The translations under genes were made by a program, and so were the position numbers. Positions 30,070 to 41,227 of a stretch of 64,000 bases of DNA are shown piece after piece (the first letter of the stretch is position 1; the number at the start of each line of letters is the position of its first letter). This DNA is from Anadara kagoshimensis (lineage: Eukaryota; Mollusca; Bivalvia; Arcoida; Arcidae): contig CM037871.1 of assembly GCA_021292105.1 (NCBI GenBank), positions 60,906,866 through 60,970,865 on the forward strand, read 5' to 3'. The notes under the pieces were generated by a model, which made no database searches, was not told the origin of the DNA, and saw only the letters and a program-made list of their open reading frames with translations.

Positions 30070-31877
30070 TTGTATTTGACAGGTTTTTATTACAAAAATA
30101 TTAATTTAATTAAATTTTAATTTAAAAAAAAATTAATTTATCAAGATTTCAAATTGGTCACAAAAATTTCTCCATATATGGTAAATTGTATTTATATATC
30201 CTATAATATTTATTTTAGTATGCATTTTAAAACCATTGGAATTTAAATGTAGGTACATCAAACTCAGAAATGGTTTCCGGTAATACTTCATACCTGGGTA
30301 ATTTCAGTTGAATTTGATATTATATATTCTCTAAAGTACCGGTATCTATGATATTGACTTTTTGTGTTTTAATAGCGTTACAATATTTATAGAAACCTGT
30401 TCTTGTGTGAACATTTTAAATGACTCGGGGATGATTTTTATTGATCATTTCTGTCAATAGAGAGTAAAAGATAATTATTTTCTATCTGTCAATAGAATGC
30501 AATAGATAATTATTTCCGATAATTATTTCTGATCTAGTTTTATAGAGTTAATTTTGATAAAACAAACAGCATCATTTGTTGTATAACACTAGATAAAAAT
30601 CGAACTAGATTAAGGGAAAATATTTTTGAGTAGTGTTGATATACCGAAGTATTGATAATCTGTTTTGATAATTTTTTACCTGCACAATAAATGATATTTA
30701 TTTATTTAAAAGTACTTATTGATTTTATTTGTTTTATTTATCTTATTGTTTTTTAATTTTTTTTTTAAATTTTTAGTCTAAATGTTTTGTTTTGTTATTA
30801 ATGTTTATTAATGGCAGATACCTATTGCAAAATTTTTGATTCATTAAAAACCAATGTTGAAATTTTGTGCCAAATTATTGTCTTATAACACACACACACA
30901 CACACACACAGACACACACTGATATAAATTTTGTTTGTTGTGTCTTGTAAGTCAGTTTTGGCTGGGTACTGGTATTATATATTTATAAAGTATCATAACT
31001 TTTATGAGGTGAAGTGTATTTAAATTGTTTTATATGGTATATGGCACTGTAACCAATGTTTTCTCTATTTTGTTTGACACGAAACATTTAACATTTTAGG
31101 AACCAAATAGGCCCACAATCATATAAACTCCTTTATTTTTATTAAAAAATTCTTTAAATCAGAAGTGCTACATACAAGTTGTGAATCTTGATGGTTAGCC
31201 TTTTGCTCTAGAAACACTGTTTGTTTATAAAAATGGATATAAGGCATCAAGTTTGACCTGGCTGTTTGGCCTTTGATTTGAATATTAGATTTGGCTTATG
31301 GACTGTGTGATTTAGGTAAGTCAGCGTATTTCATTACCATAAACACCCGGTACCCAGTATTACTATCATCTAGCCTTATATATCAGCTACTGAATTACAT
31401 AATAGACACACCTATTTGAATATTCATATTAAAGGTAAAATAACCAGGTCAAACTTGACACACTATCCAAACACCACTGTGTTTTTAAGGAGAGGAGCAG
31501 TGTCTGTGTATACATGTATATGTAAGCTTCTTCAAGTTGGCATAGTATGGAACAGTATTAGTTGAATATTTCATTTAAAATGAAATACTATAATATGTAA
31601 TAGGTTATGTATCATACAAATACAGCACACATATTTTTCAAATAAAAATATATAATTCATTTCTGTATAAGTTATTATTCTAAAAAATAAATTATATGTA
31701 CATGTACGTATTTTCTACATATTACACAACATCACACTATTGTTTCATATTTCAAGGATTATGTCACAGCATTTATTGTAGCATGGCAACCAATCATAAT
31801 AACAATGTCTGCTTGACCATATTCAGTTAAAATCTCACTTGAAATATAACCCTGAGACTCTCTCTGTAAATGGAACA
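30070..31877. other. Intergenic, no gene seen
   Basis: AT-rich, including a (CA)n tract at about 30891-30919. No exon or recognised element. Confidence 0.4.
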
Positions 31878-32100
31878 AACCACTGCAGTAGCTCAGCTGG
31901 TTAAGTGCTCACTCTGTAAGTTGAAGGCTGTGAGTTCGAACCCCAACCAGTTCAGGCCCAAGACTTGAAAGGGGGTAGTGACAGTTGTTTTGCCTGTGAC
32001 TTAAAACTACATAAAGATGGTGACATCTCGATATGAATGAAATTTTATCAATTTGGACTTGAAGCTCAACAAGACCTACCAGACATTTCATAAATTTATG
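31878..32100 (+). mobile_element. tRNA-headed SINE
   Basis: GTAGCTCAGCTGGTTAAGTG (A box) and GAGTTCGAACCCC (B box) are spaced as in a tRNA, followed by a body with CCAAGACTTGAAAGG, GTAGTGACAGTTG and a 3' part that differs from any tRNA. A body fragment of the same family is at 10370-10475. Confidence 0.75.
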
Positions 32101-32561
32101 AAAATCAATGAGATCTTTGTTGAGATCTTAGGAATCAATGCTCTTGTGTCATACTAGATAGACATCGTATGACAAATGAACCAGTGTTCATTCTAGAAAG
32201 GGTCATTGACATCTTATTTTTCCAAATGACCCCCTTTTTAGCGCATATTTAACATAACACATAACATGAACACAAAAATATTGATCTTATGGTGTTTTAG
32301 ACAAAAAGTTTTGTAAATTTACAAGTGGATATGGTGTCAATACACCACCAGTTACAGACAATAGATCCTTGGTTACTGTTCTTTGTTAAGTAATGGACCT
32401 ATTCACATGCCAAAGATACATTCCAATTTTCTCTGTCTTGTCATCAAAATTTCTTCCATTTGCAAAGTGCAACTTTAAATCTGGAATCCGCCATGTTGGT
32501 CATGTTTGCACTAATCTGCATTGGACTGGCATAGATCAAACCTGACTGGTTAGCCCTGTCA

Positions 32562-34328
32562 AATCCATCAAGCCAGTCTCTCTTACATAATGTGATTATA
32601 GGTTCACCTAACAAAGACCTGAAATGTAAATCATATCAATACATGGTCATGTCAAATCCATCAAGCCAGTCTCTCTTACATAGTGTGATTATAGGTTCAC
32701 CTAACAAAGACCTGAAATGTAAATCATATCAATACATGGTCATGTCAAATCCATCAAGTCAGTCTCTCTTACATAATGTGATTATAGGTTCACCTAACAA
32801 AGACCTGAAATGTAAATCATATCAATACATGGTCATGTCAAATCCATCAAGCCAGTCTCTCTTACATAATGGAATTATAGGTTCACCTAACAAAGACCTG
32901 AAATGTAAATCATATCAATACATGGTCATGTCAAATCCATCAAGTCAGTCTCTCTTACATAATGTGATTATAGGTTCACCTAACAAAGACCTGAAATGTA
33001 AATCATATCAATACATGGTCATGTCAAATCCATCAAGCCAGTCTCTCTTATATAGTGTGATTATAGGTTCACCTAACAAAGACCTGAAATGTAAATATAT
33101 CAATACATGGTCATGTCAAATCCATCAAGCCAATCTCTCTTACATAATGTGATTATAGGTTCACCTAACAAAGACCTGAAATGTAAATCATATCAATACA
33201 TGGTCATGTCAAATCCATCAAGCCAGACTCTCTTATATAGTGTGATTATAGGTTCACCTAACAAAGACCTGAAATGTAAATCATATCAATACATGGTCAT
33301 GTCAAATCCATCAAGTCAGTCTCTCTTACATAATGTGATTATAGGTTCACCTAACAAAGACTTGAAATGTAAATCATATCAATACATGGTCATGTCAAAT
33401 CCATCAAGCCCGTCTCTCTTACATAATGTGATTATAGGTTCACCTAACAAAGACCTGAAATGTAAATCAAATCAATACATGGTCAGGTCAAATCCATCAA
33501 GCCAGTCTCTCTTATATAGTGTGATTATAGGTTCACCTAACAAAGACCTGAAATGTAAATCAAATCAATACATGGTCATGTCAAATCCATCAAGCCAGTC
33601 TCTCTTATATAGTGTGATTATAGGTTCACCTAACAAAGACCTGAAATGTAAATCATATCAATACATGGTCAGGTCAAATCCATCAAGCCAGTCTCTCTTA
33701 CATAGTGTGATTATAGGTTCACCTAACAAAGACCTGAAATGTAAATCATACCAATACATGGTCATGTCAAATCCATCAAGCCAGTCTCTCTTACATAGTG
33801 TGATTATAGGTTCACCTAACAAAGACCTGAAATGTAAATCATATCAATACATGGTCATGTCAAATCCATCAAGCCAGTCTCTCTTATATAGTGTGATTAT
33901 AGGTTCACCTAACAAAGACCTGAAATGAAAATCATATCAATACATGGTCATGTCAAATCCATCAAGCCAGTCTCTCTTACATAATGTGATTATAGGTTCA
34001 CCTAACAAAGACCTGAAATGTAAATCATATCAATACATGGTCATGTCAAATCCATCAAGCCAGTCTCTCTTACATAGTGTGATTATAGGTTCACCTAACA
34101 AAGACCTGAAATGTAAATCATATCAATACATGGTCATGTCAAATCCATCAAGCCAGTCTCTCTTACATAGTGTGATTATAGGTTCACCTAACAAAGACCT
34201 GAAATGTAAATCATATCAATACATGGTCATGTCAAATCCATCAAGCCAGTCTCTCTTACATAGTGTGATTATAGGTTCACCTAACAAAGACCTAGCTGAA
34301 ATGTAAATCATATCAATACATGGTCATG
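32562..34328. repeat. Minisatellite, 93-bp unit, about 19 copies
   Basis: The unit contains TCAAATCCATCAAGCCAGTC, GTGATTATAGGTTCACCTAA and CCTGAAATGTAAATCATATC. Being 31 codons without a stop in one frame, it gives long + strand open frames (32592-33152, 33107-33928, 33944-34306). One unit near 33095 has lost two to three bases (AAATATATC), and one near 33926 has TGA. The array looks like a homogenised satellite with fortuitous coding potential. Confidence 0.93.
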
Positions 34329-34348
34329 TAATACCGTATACTTGTAAT

Positions 34349-34604
34349 ACTGGCCTCAGTTTTAACTTTACTAATATTTTACTTAATTTAAATCTAGCAA
34401 AATTAAAATCTTAACAATTTTGTTATTTTTCAAGATATTCAAGAATTCAGTGTGTCATTTTGAAGGTTGGTTCAAGCTTACAACATCTGCAATTTAAGTT
34501 TTGTGGAAATTAGTTTTTTGAGTTGGATAAAAGATTGTCAAAATAAGCTAAATTTAAGTTAAGGAAAATCTTCGTTTAGGAATAATTGTGAACATGAGGC
34601 CAGT
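34349..34604. mobile_element. Palindromic MITE (256 bp)
   Basis: Ends ACTGGCCTCA...TGAGGCCAGT are inverted repeats, with complementary arms continuing inward (TTACTTAATTTAAAT / ATTTAAGTTAAGGAAAATC). It is the same family as the degraded copy at 8288-8537. Confidence 0.75.
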
Positions 34605-35149
34605 TACTATAGACCTTGAATTGATATCCGGAACATCAGATTCTTCAATGATACAGATATAGTGATGTCATCATCTGGTCAGAGGTCTGATTTGACATTC
34701 CCTTGAATTTGATAACCCTTCAAAATTGATTACTTTTACAGGTAAAATAAAAAACCTCTTAAAACTGATGGAACCATATTACTAATGTACTTTAGTTGTA
34801 TAATCAAATGTCCAGCTATTACTCGCTAAGAGATGTAATCAAATGTGTCCAACAATGTCCATCTATTACTCGGTAAGAGATCTTCAAGAAAATGAGTGCA
34901 TTTTATAATGTACAAGATAACCCATTCTCCGTTATTGTCAAAATCCACAAACAGTGTAATACTATACATCAGTTTCTGTAAATGCATGCATATTTGTATT
35001 AGAACAATAAAGAAAGTTTTAATAAATGAATTAAAAACATACAAGTAAGCCATTAAGTAGCTTACAATCACTGGTTTTATTGAAGATCTACCATAGTCAC
35101 TATGGAATCACCAATACCAAACTTCAGTGGCTGTGTTGACTATAGTGCA
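34605..35149. other. Non-coding
   Basis: No exon was recognised. The missing last exon of the FBXW2-like gene could lie here or further left, but no segment resembling the family's C-terminus was found. Confidence 0.35.
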
Positions 35150-35336
35150 TGTTTACCATCACAATGCCTAAAACTGCCTGGGTAGATAGTTTACCATCCC
35201 AATGCCTAAAACTGCCTGGGTAGATAGTTTACCATCCCAATGCCTAAAACTGTCTGGGTAGATAGTTTACCATCCCAATGCCTAAAACTGTCTGGGTAGA
35301 TAGTTTACCATCACAATGCCTAAAACTGTCTGGATA
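35150..35336. repeat. Minisatellite, 38-bp unit, 5 copies
   Basis: The unit is GTTTACCATCCCAATGCCTA followed by AAACTG(C/T)CTGGGTAGATA. Confidence 0.93.
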
Positions 35337-35344
35337 AGAATCAT

Positions 35345-35500
35345 GCTCTGGATACTATAGTTTGTCAGTCAGATTACTAAGGGTTGGTGGTTTTCTCTGG
35401 ACACTCCAGTTTCCTCCACTATCCGTGAAATGATCACCTCAATAAAAGTCAAAGAATCTTTACAGGGGCATAAAACAATATCACTCCATTCACTTTGAAA
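35345..35500. mobile_element. SINE-like fragment
   Basis: Contains GTTTTCTCTGGACACTCCAG and TTTCCTCCAC, a segment resembling conserved SINE bodies of many marine invertebrates, and GGGGCATAAAACAATATCAC. No promoter is visible. Confidence 0.4.
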
Positions 35501-35569
35501 TCTTTCATATAATTAAATACAAGTCATAGCAACTAGACACCCCTAGCCTTTTCAAAAGAAAACTCTTAC

Positions 35570-36383
35570 CTAAAGTGTGGCACTGGCAGGACAGAAATCA
35601 CAGAAGAAAGTTGGGTTATGTCTCGCACATGCAAGCTGCATTCTTTATCCTCAATATTTTGTCGTAAAATTACCACAAATCTATCGCCAATTCCTATCAA
35701 CTCATCTTTGAACAAAAAATCTGACAACTGGGTTTCAAACAAAATTTTCTGCAGACAAATGATTTTTATATCGTCTTTGGATTTAGTGATAACTTTGTAT
35801 TGATAAATCTCAGTGACATATTCATTCAAATTAAGTCTCTGTTTTTGTATATAAAACGAGGCGTTATTTTTCACTACTAGAGCCAGAACATCACAGAACT
35901 CATCTAACGATTTTATGTCATATTTTTCTGTTTTACTGTCATCATCATAATTTGTAAATATTCCCCATGCATTGACTTTCAATTTACTGAATGATAAAAA
36001 CATCAATGTGTCACTGGAAGAAATGTTAAGAAATTGAGCATGTCTGATCCATGCTGCTTTACGCATGACTGAAGTCAAGACATTTCCTGAGTCAAAAGAC
36101 CATAATTTTATGGTATAATCTGCTGCACTTGTTAAAACAAGGTTTTTATCTTTCAGAGCACTTATACTGAGAACTGTATTAACATGTCCAATATAAAAAC
36201 AATATGGTTGATCAGTTTGCAGTTTCCATGACAATGCTTTTCCATTATAAAGTCCGATATACAAGAAGTCAGTATCCATGAAGTATGTGCTTATGGAGTT
36301 TTGTTCTGATGTTATGTCATAAATCTGTTCATCAAACTTCTGCTTTAATGCATTCCAAATATAAACATCTTTACCGTCTGATA
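35570..36383 (-). CDS. FBXW2: FBXW2-like exon 3 (WD repeats)
   Basis: Minus-strand acceptor TTTTATTTTAG, donor GTAAGA. It encodes VSDGKDVYIWNALKQ to SVISVLPVPHFR and ends in phase 2, so the reading frame must continue in another exon. Confidence 0.85.
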
Positions 36384-38931
36384 CTAAAATAAAATTTAAA
36401 AACTTCATTATTTTGAAATACCATAGGCAACTCAAAATTATCATAAAGTATTTAGATTTACTTCATTATAGGTTTTGGAAACAGATATCTGGAACACACC
36501 GATGACTAAAGGTTATTATCAATGTACAATGTACATATGTAATACATGTAGATATATTTTTATCCCGGTGAAAATGTGTCCGGGAGGATATAATTTCATG
36601 GTAAAATCTAACTGACCGAATAATGTCATGGCTTATTCCCTAAAATTTTATCCATGGATAATTTTTACTTATAAAATATTATCCATGGAACAAATCTCAC
36701 AAGAAAATATTATCCTAGGAAAATATTTCATAGGGGATACAATAAACCGTTACAATTAGCACAGTTCATAGTGTTGACAAAGTGTTCTAAATGATGGGAA
36801 GAAAATAAATTTGGAAACTAAACAAGAATTCAAAACATCACCATAAATAGTACTGTCAGTACTGTATTAGTGAAAATATAATACTTGTCAGAAACTTTCC
36901 ACAGTTTTGCTATCTATAGGGTTTTTTAAGTTTGAACGGATTTCTAAGAGTAAAGACACTAGTAGCAATGCGATTTTGGCTACCATGAATGGAAACATAG
37001 TACAAAATGTATGTATTAGGAAATAAATATGAGATTGTCTAAAAACCGGGAAGTTCAGAACACTGCATCACAATTTTTCCTTTGAATTTTCAAAACCAAC
37101 GGGTTGTATCCTTGTCTCTTGGGTAGCAAGGGAAGACTGGGACTTGAACATGGACCCATGACACTAATGTGTCATTTGAGGAATACTTTCACTTTTACCA
37201 ATTCAGTTGCTCATCAATTACAATAAATGAATAATAATACTACTAAATTATTGTTTCATTTATTTTACATACTTGTACATTGGCAATCTTAGTGGCCTTT
37301 GTAAAAGAAGGGAGTAAACACCTGACAAATCACCTTCCTCACTGGGTACCCCAGCTGAGTATCAAATCATGTCCAACCAGGGTGACAAGTGAATGTTTTA
37401 TCTATCAAAAGGCTAAAAGATTTAGACTACTGTATGAAACACTCTGTTTGTGACAGTGAAATACTGTTTTTATTCATAGAAAATCAAATAAATTTTAATA
37501 AACATTGATATTTTTCTGTATGTGCATCCGTGTTTGTCATAAAATATGTCTGTAGAAAGGAAAATGTTGGCGTTATGGGGATTTAACATGACGAAAATGG
37601 CGGTGTTTACACCGCAAGTGATGTCCTTGGTGAAGTTTTACATCATGTGCACAACAGAATCCACCATTTGCCTGGTTTTTCAACATGTTAAATCCCCATA
37701 GCGCCAACGTTTTGCCCTGTACAGATATATTGTGGGCTAAGCGCGGATGCGCATACAGATTTCTTGTTACGACTAGGTACAAGTAAAAGAAAAAATATCA
37801 AACTTTATTCAAATTTATTTGGAATTCTATGGAAATGAAGAGTATTTCACTGTAACAAACAGAGTGGTTCCTACAGTAGAAATTCTGGAAGTTAATCACT
37901 CTATTATCTTCTATATATCTTCCATATAGAACACTATAACACCGCGACAAGCTCATTCTGGCCACACAATTAGCACTTTTAGGTACTATCATATTACAAG
38001 TTTAAAATCAAAAGATTTTGTTTCTTCATTGTCAATATCTTTCAAACTAGTGATGTGTCGATGATCCATTATCATATAGTGCCGAGGGGACAATCCATTA
38101 TCATATAGTGCCGAGGGGACAATCCATTATCATATAGTGTCGAGGGGAGAATCCATTATCATATAGTGTCGAGGGGACAATCCATTATCATATAGTGTCG
38201 AGGGGACAATCCATTATCATATAGTGCCGAGGGGACAATCCATTATCATATAGTGCCGAGGGGACAATCCATTATCATATAGTGCCGAGGGGACAATCCA
38301 TTATCATATAGTGCCGAGGGGACAACCCATTATCATATAGTGTCGATGATCCATTATCATATAGTGTCGATGATCCATTATCATATAGTGCCGAGGGGAC
38401 AATCCATTATCATATAGTGACGAGGGGACAATCCATTATCATATAGTGACGAGGAGACAATCCATTATCATATAGTGACGAGGGGACAATCCATTATCAT
38501 ATAGTGCCGAGGGGGGGGACATTATTTTTTTATTATACGGAACATTATACGGAACATTTTTAGCTTAAGTGTGAAATAAAACTTACCTAGCATGAGTAAT
38601 GGGTGCTTATACATAATTCCTGTGATTTTATAGGTCCCATGTCGTCCATCAACTACCACAGTCTCACACAAACTTCCTTCTCTAAATCTGTCATTCAAAT
38701 AGCATCGCTGTAGAAACAGCTGTTTGCATGACTGAGCAGTACTTGACTGATCAGCTGTAGGCCTAACTTTCTTCTTTTCTCCAGCATCTATTAATAACCT
38801 AATCCACAGTTCCTTACAGTCACTTATCAGGTGATACCATGACTTACTGACCTAGAACATCAAGTGAAAAAATTAAAACATATATGCTAATCAGACTTGT
38901 GCATATCCTAACATCAGTGATGAGAAGTACC

Positions 38932-39005
<74 letters not shown>

Positions 39006-39907
39006 TGCCATCCATGGATGGGAACTCACTGGACTAGAAGAATAATAGGAATTATATTTCTTGCTCTAATTAGTTAAAAAAAAAGTTAAAGTCTGTCCCG
39101 AGCCATTAGGCCCATCAGGCCGGAGCTTATCCCAGTTTCGGTGGCGTTAAGCGACTGAGAGTACAAGACTCTCCCCTGGATGGGACGCTGGTCCATCGCA
39201 GGGTTAACCCCCAGCATTTTGCTGGTACTCATTTTTCAGCTGAGTGAACTGGAACAACGTGAAATTAAGTGTCTTGCTCAAGGACACAACACATCGCCCG
39301 GTCCAGGGATCGAACCCACGACCTTCGAATCATGAGTCCAACGCCTTAACCACTAGGCCACGCGCTTCCACTTGCTCTAATTAATACCATGCAACATATT
39401 TGGAGATCCATCCAATAATCCCTGAATGAAGAGTCTTAAACACTCACCAACATGTCTTGAAAATAAACTAAAAACTGAAACTATTTCCTTCTAAAAAGTT
39501 TTGTTCAAATTCCCTTGTACAATTTGCATGGATATAGGATAGATCTTAATAAAACAAATACTATTTTAACATTACAACAAAATGGAATTAAAGATATTGC
39601 TTTAAGGTAAAATTAAGTGATCTTAATAAATAATACTTACCAGGCAGCATTTAAGAATTGTATCTCCATCTAGAAATCGTAATACATTGTAACTACAATC
39701 TCTGGGTAGACATCTTATAAAATCTCTGTGATAAACAGAAGGTAAGTACGACTGAACAAGGAAACACAATTGGTCTGAGGCACAGTGGTCCAAAATACTC
39801 TCCAGGAATGTATTCTTCTGGATCTGTGTCAAAGTTTCAAACACATTCTCAACTGACTTTAGCCATATCTGGAATTCCACATCTGATAATGATGTATCTG
39901 CTTCCAT
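35570..39907 (-). CDS. FBXW2: F-box/WD-repeat protein, FBXW2-like (last exon not found)
   Basis: Three exons (39907-39641, 38851-38587, 36383-35570) join in phase to 448 residues plus two bases. Residues ~10-60 match the N-terminal region of FBXW2 (FQIWLKSVENVFETLTQIQK). The F-box is ~66-106 (LPRDCSYNVLRFLDGDTILK, CCLVSKSW). WD-type repeats follow, clearest in GHVNTVLSISALKDKNLVLT with IKLWSFDSGNV. The family acts as substrate receptor of SCF (SKP1-CUL1-F-box) ubiquitin ligases; human FBXW2 is 454 residues. The end, LPVPHFR, corresponds to a point near the human C-terminus, so a short final exon should lie at lower coordinates; it was not found. WD repeats are diverged, so an orthologue of FBXW2 is likely but a paralogue is possible. 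Confidence 0.82.
37090..37205 (-). mobile_element. tRNA-like SINE fragment
   Basis: On the minus strand, GTTCAAGTCCCAGTC (B-box-like) follows a tRNA-like GTCATGGGTCC context. It lies in an intron of the FBXW2-like gene. Confidence 0.35.
37562..37714. mobile_element. Short MITE with ~28-bp TIRs
   Basis: Left AAATGTTGGCGTTATGGGGA then TTTAACATG; right CATGTTAAATCCCCATAGCG then CCAACGTTTT. The arms are inverted complements with two or three mismatches. It lies in an intron of the FBXW2-like gene. Confidence 0.8.
38050..38515. repeat. Minisatellite, 29-bp unit, about 16 copies
   Basis: The unit is ACAATCCATTATCATATAGT followed by GCCGAGGGG, with a shortened variant (GTGTCGATGATCC) at the start and near 38340-38370. 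Intronic. Confidence 0.95.
38587..38851 (-). CDS. FBXW2: FBXW2-like exon 2 (end of F-box)
   Basis: Minus-strand acceptor ATGTTCTAG, donor GTAAGT. It encodes VSKSWYHLISDCKELWIRLL to YKHPLLML. VSKSW is the conserved F-box end, and the segment KQLFLQRCYL parallels the 'WKKVYLKAI' linker of FBXW2. Confidence 0.85.
38936..39001. repeat. (TA)n microsatellite
   Basis: About 32 uninterrupted TA dinucleotides in an intron. Its apparent open frame is an artefact. Confidence 0.98.
39092..39372 (-). mobile_element. Full-length tRNA-derived SINE with conserved centre
   Basis: The minus strand starts with a good tRNA-like head: GCGTGGCCTAGTGGTTAAGG (A box) and GTGGGTTCGATCCCTGG (B box). A central TGTGTCCTTGAGCAAGACAC follows, then a body with CTGGTACTCAT-side sequences (TGGACCAGCGTCCCATCCAG) ending GGCCTAATGGCTCGGGACAG. 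It is the best-preserved SINE in the window. A decayed relative on the same strand spans about 5440-5660 (TGTCTTACTCAAGG, CCAGTCCATCAC). Confidence 0.85.
39641..39907 (-). CDS. FBXW2: FBXW2-like first coding exon
   Basis: ATG at 39907-39905, with an acceptor (TTTATAACAG, ending 39919) eleven bases upstream, so a non-coding exon lies further right. It encodes 89 residues, MEADTSLSDVEFQIWL to LKCCL, and ends in phase 0 at donor GTAAGT. Confidence 0.85.
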
Positions 39908-40385
39908 TTTAAGTACATCTGTTATAAATAGAACAAAAATAAAGATAATATTAAATGAACAAAATATGGACTCAAGATCTACAGAATCCAAATATCACAT
40001 AAGTTTTGAAGGAGATTTTTTATAGCTGTTTTATTCACTGTTGAGCTACTGTTGGATGGTATGTTGACAATGGGACTAAACTGGAATTGCACTGACCTCT
40101 ATAAGCTTCTGACAAAGTCTCATTGAAATCTGAACAATAGTTTTCGACTTGAAAATAGTTGTTAACAACACACACACTGCAATAAGCTAGAAAAGCTTTA
40201 CAGCCAAGTGAGCTAGAGGTATTGAGCAAACTACAGAAATCTTTAAATGTATTCATGGATTTTGCCAGACTGGTATAACCATTGTTCTTGTATTTTATTT
40301 GCTGTTGCTATATATGCATTAATCAAATTTTACTAATGCTTAATTCATTTTTTAGATATCACAGGAATGGATTTTAATCATTATC

Positions 40386-40511
40386 ACAGGCGCCTGGGGA
40401 ATGGATTTTAATCATTTTATAAAAATACTAGTATAGTGTACCATAGTTTTTTATGTTTGTGATACAATATATTTTTTTAAATGCTTTAAATCCATTCCCC
40501 AGATACCTGTG
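40386..40511. mobile_element. Short MITE (~126 bp)
   Basis: ACAGGCGCCTGGGGAATGGA then TTTTAA pairs with TTTAAATCCATTCCCCAGAT then ACCTGT. A partial direct copy (GGAATGGATTTTAATCAT) lies just upstream at 40364-40381. Confidence 0.7.
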
Positions 40512-40639
40512 TTGGATATGCATAAATTAAATTAGAAATATGTATAAAAATCACTAATGTCCCCAAGGTGATTAATATATTGGTAAAAAAATAATTTTCA
40601 TTGTTCGATTATGGCATATTATTGTGATGGTAATTCTGT

Positions 40640-40965
40640 CCCCATACCTGTGAACAACCTCAATTCCCAGATTAGCAGAGTTTATGACCAAGTATCCAAA
40701 TTATGCCACTTCTAAATTGTTCAAAACTAATGTTTTCGTTGATTCAGATTTTATTAGTATAAAAGCATCTATATTAATTAGTACTAACTACATTGATAAA
40801 CACAGCGACATTTAATACAGATCAGTTTTATTTGGCTATGTTATTAATTATTCCATCTCCACTAAGTGATCGAATTCCCCATACACCTCCTTAACTGTGG
40901 CTGTGTGCAACCCCAAGTCCCAGATTAGCAAAGTATGCAAATTATGACACTTCTAAGTTGTCTCT
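40640..40965. repeat. Two-copy direct repeat, ~236 bp apart
   Basis: CCCAGATTAGCAGAG...CAAATTATGCCACTTC at about 40650-40720 recurs as CCCAGATTAGCAAAG...CAAATTATGACACTTC at about 40920-40960. Confidence 0.55.
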
Positions 40966-41227
40966 TGTGTTTAACTTTCAATAAATACTTTAAAAGCTAT
41001 GAATAAATGTTAGGTGATACACAAAAACAAACCATGTCAAATCGAGGTAACATGGAAGTTAGTGATTCTGTCTAAAACTAAAATAGGCCGACGGTTGTAA
41101 TCGTGATCCGGGGATGATACTTTGTTTTCTTCATTTCCCAACACCACCACACAGGCACTTCTTTCTGACATTTAAAAAAATAACAACACTGTGTTTAAGT
41201 ATAGTGTTTTTTAAACATCGGAAACAA

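Noticed and set aside
31880..31955. Possible tRNA gene (A and B boxes present)
   Set aside because: The acceptor stem does not pair convincingly and a SINE body follows, with a body fragment of the same family at 10370-10475.
38844..39029. Open frame of alternating Tyr-Ile
   Set aside because: It is the (TA)n microsatellite translated.
39290..39372. Possible tRNA gene on the minus strand
   Set aside because: Good internal promoter, but fused to a SINE body with the conserved CCTTGAGCAAGACAC segment.
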